Source of the DNA: Chloroflexota bacterium | GTDB taxonomy: Bacteria > Chloroflexota > FW602-bin22 > JACPRP01 | Reading direction: 5' to 3' | Length of the DNA stretch: 14,137 nucleotides | Assembly: GCA_016210495.1 (NCBI GenBank) | Contig: JACQUC010000237.1 | Span: forward strand, 1-14,137 | In this document: positions 14,131 to 14,137 of the stretch, piece after piece | Layout of the letters: each line of letters starts with the position of its first letter | Position numbering within the stretch: position 1 is the first letter of the stretch | Made by a program: the position numbers and the translations under genes | Notes under the pieces: generated by a model | Told to the model about the DNA's origin: nothing | Seen by the model: only the letters and a program-made list of their open reading frames with translations | Database searches by the model: none

Positions 14131-14137
14131 TCCCGGC

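Overview
The window looks like a G+C-rich bacterial accessory region. Codon use, the mixture of protein families and two GC-rich intergenic palindromes near the window edges fit a Chloroflexota (Anaerolineae-like) genome. That placement is an inference; nothing in the window is a taxonomic marker. Every confident gene lies on the + strand except a two-gene pair at about 8.9-9.4 kb.

Region 1 (1-232) holds the tail of a reading frame that may be an IS4-type transposase remnant, then a perfect 22-bp palindrome. Region 2 (233-8832) is a run of eight closely spaced or overlapping genes. In order they are: a radical SAM/SPASM enzyme; a trypsin-like serine protease with an N-terminal accessory domain; a 78-residue protein that is a free-standing copy of that accessory domain; a 151-residue protein with a RiPP-leader-like N-terminus and a Gly/Ala-zipper middle; a second radical SAM enzyme with a reduced SPASM tail; a PqqD-like RiPP recognition element; a B12-binding-type radical SAM enzyme that seems to carry a second PqqD-like domain at its C-terminus; and an S9 prolyl-oligopeptidase-family peptidase. 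I read this as a ribosomally made, post-translationally modified peptide (RiPP) cluster. The recognition elements would hold the precursor's leader, three radical SAM enzymes would modify it, and one or both proteases would cleave it. The protease paired with a detached copy of its own accessory domain is the least familiar part. No transporter gene is visible in the run.

Region 3 (8939-9398, - strand) is a DUF4160/DUF2442 pair, an arrangement resembling small toxin-antitoxin modules, with a TATAAT box just upstream. Region 4 (9613-13608) is a two-gene operon: a 107-residue protein resembling small companion proteins of bacterial conflict effectors, and a 1221-residue CHAT protease / NB-ARC-type STAND ATPase / TPR protein. 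The latter ends in five nearly identical 120-bp repeats plus a diverged sixth. This is the architecture of a bacterial immune or programmed-death sensor.

Region 5 (13609-14137) holds a more AT-rich fragment that looks like the C-terminal half of a nucleotidyltransferase-type protein, followed by a second GC-rich inverted repeat at the window edge. In short, a probable RiPP cluster with unusual protease components sits beside a probable defence operon and a toxin-antitoxin-like pair, with remnant genes and palindromes at both flanks.
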